Origin: Selenomonas sp.
GTDB lineage: Bacteria > Bacillota_C > Negativicutes > Selenomonadales > Selenomonadaceae
Assembly (NCBI GenBank): GCA_017940705.1
Contig: JAGAYB010000255.1
Span: 1-6,404 of the forward strand
Length of the DNA stretch: 6,404 nucleotides
Direction of reading: 5' to 3'
Made by a program: the position numbers and the translations under genes. Positions 6,029 through 6,404 of this stretch are shown here, piece after piece (the first letter of the stretch is position 1; every line of letters begins with the position of its first letter). The notes below the pieces were generated by a model. It searched no databases and was not told where the DNA came from. It worked only from the letters and a program-made list of their open reading frames with translations.

Positions 6029-6404
6029 TTACTCTTTAATACCCTGGTCTATTTCATTCAACATATTGTATGCCTCTGTACTGTTTTGACAGGCAAACAA
6101 TTTATCGCGAAACTCATCATTTATCAGTTTTTTGCTTACCGCTGCAATTGCCCGTAAATGCAGTGTATCCGCTTTGCTCTGCGGTACGCCTATGAGAAAA
6201 ACTCCTTTTATTTCATCTGTAGAATTTTCATCCCACAAAAAAGGTTTTTCAGCACTGGCAAAAGCCATAAATGCTTCTTTAACCGCGTCGGTCTTTCCAT
6301 GGGGAATGGCTATGCCATGCCCGATTGATGTCGATATCTCCTCCTCCCGCCGATATACGGCCCTGATAAATTCTTCCCTGTCTGCCAGTAAGCCTTCCTT
6401 ATCA
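6029..6404 (-). CDS. PTS fructose-family EIIA subunit (5' end outside the window)
   Basis: The reading frame stays open to the right edge, giving 124 visible residues; the family's usual length near 150 means roughly 25 to 30 N-terminal residues are missing. An internal ATG at 6268 is not the start, because conserved EIIA sequence continues in frame before it. The signature TSIGHGIAIPHGKTDAVKEA lies there, and the histidine in IPHGKT (codon 6301-6299) is the residue that accepts phosphate from HPr. Further matches are DEIKGVFLIGVP and the C-terminal helix region. This cytosolic protein passes phosphate to the EIIB encoded 36 bases downstream. The fold also occurs in nitrogen-PTS EIIA and in mannitol EIIA, but the EIIB and EIIC neighbours make the fructose-family assignment firm. 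Confidence 0.93.
   Translation of the reverse strand, partial: DKEGLLADREEFIRAVYRREEEISTSIGHGIAIPHGKTDAVKEAFMAFASAEKPFLWDENSTDEIKGVFLIGVPQSKADTLHLRAIAAVSKKLINDEFRDKLFACQNSTEAYNMLNEIDQGIKE

Noticed and set aside
6029..6268. EIIA starting at the internal ATG (6268)
   Set aside because: Conserved EIIA sequence with the active histidine lies in frame before this ATG, so the gene continues past the right edge.

Overview
The window holds six protein genes, all read leftward on the minus strand. It looks like ordinary chromosome from a member of the Bacillota. The grounds are strong AAGGAG/GGAGG ribosome binding sites, U-tailed terminators, near-balanced base composition in genes with AT-rich gaps, and Bacillota-like proteins. 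A Negativicute (Selenomonas-like) is a guess from overall protein flavour, not something proven by the sequence.

Right part, 4580-6404: a fructose-family phosphotransferase (PTS) permease split into three genes. They are EIIA (cut by the right edge), EIIB and the membrane subunit EIIC, with gaps of 36 and 27 bases, so almost certainly one transcript. After a 157-base gap comes a GatZ/KbaZ-family protein (3166-4422), closed by a clear terminator at 3109-3140. The set reads as a sugar uptake and ketose-phosphate processing unit. The sugar itself cannot be named from the sequence; tagatose or another ketohexose is a reasonable hypothesis.

Left part, 156-3080: a PHP-domain phosphatase of the HisJ/HisK family, then, after a 120-base AT-rich gap, a complete transketolase that starts at TTG and ends in a strong terminator. 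The transketolase interconverts pentose, triose and hexose phosphates, so it could share intermediates with the PTS pathway, but it appears to be its own transcription unit. The first 110 bases hold no supported gene, only a candidate leftward promoter for something beyond the edge.

Most unusual region: the gap 4423-4579. It contains a perfect ATTGCG-TGG-CGCAAT palindrome, a second copy of its half-site, and a textbook intrinsic terminator that points rightward, opposite to every gene. A candidate rightward promoter sits about 65 bases before that terminator, so a small rightward RNA of about 80 nt is possible. The second point of interest is the GatZ-like protein, which has no catalytic aldolase partner in the window. 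No mobile element, CRISPR array, tRNA or rRNA was seen.
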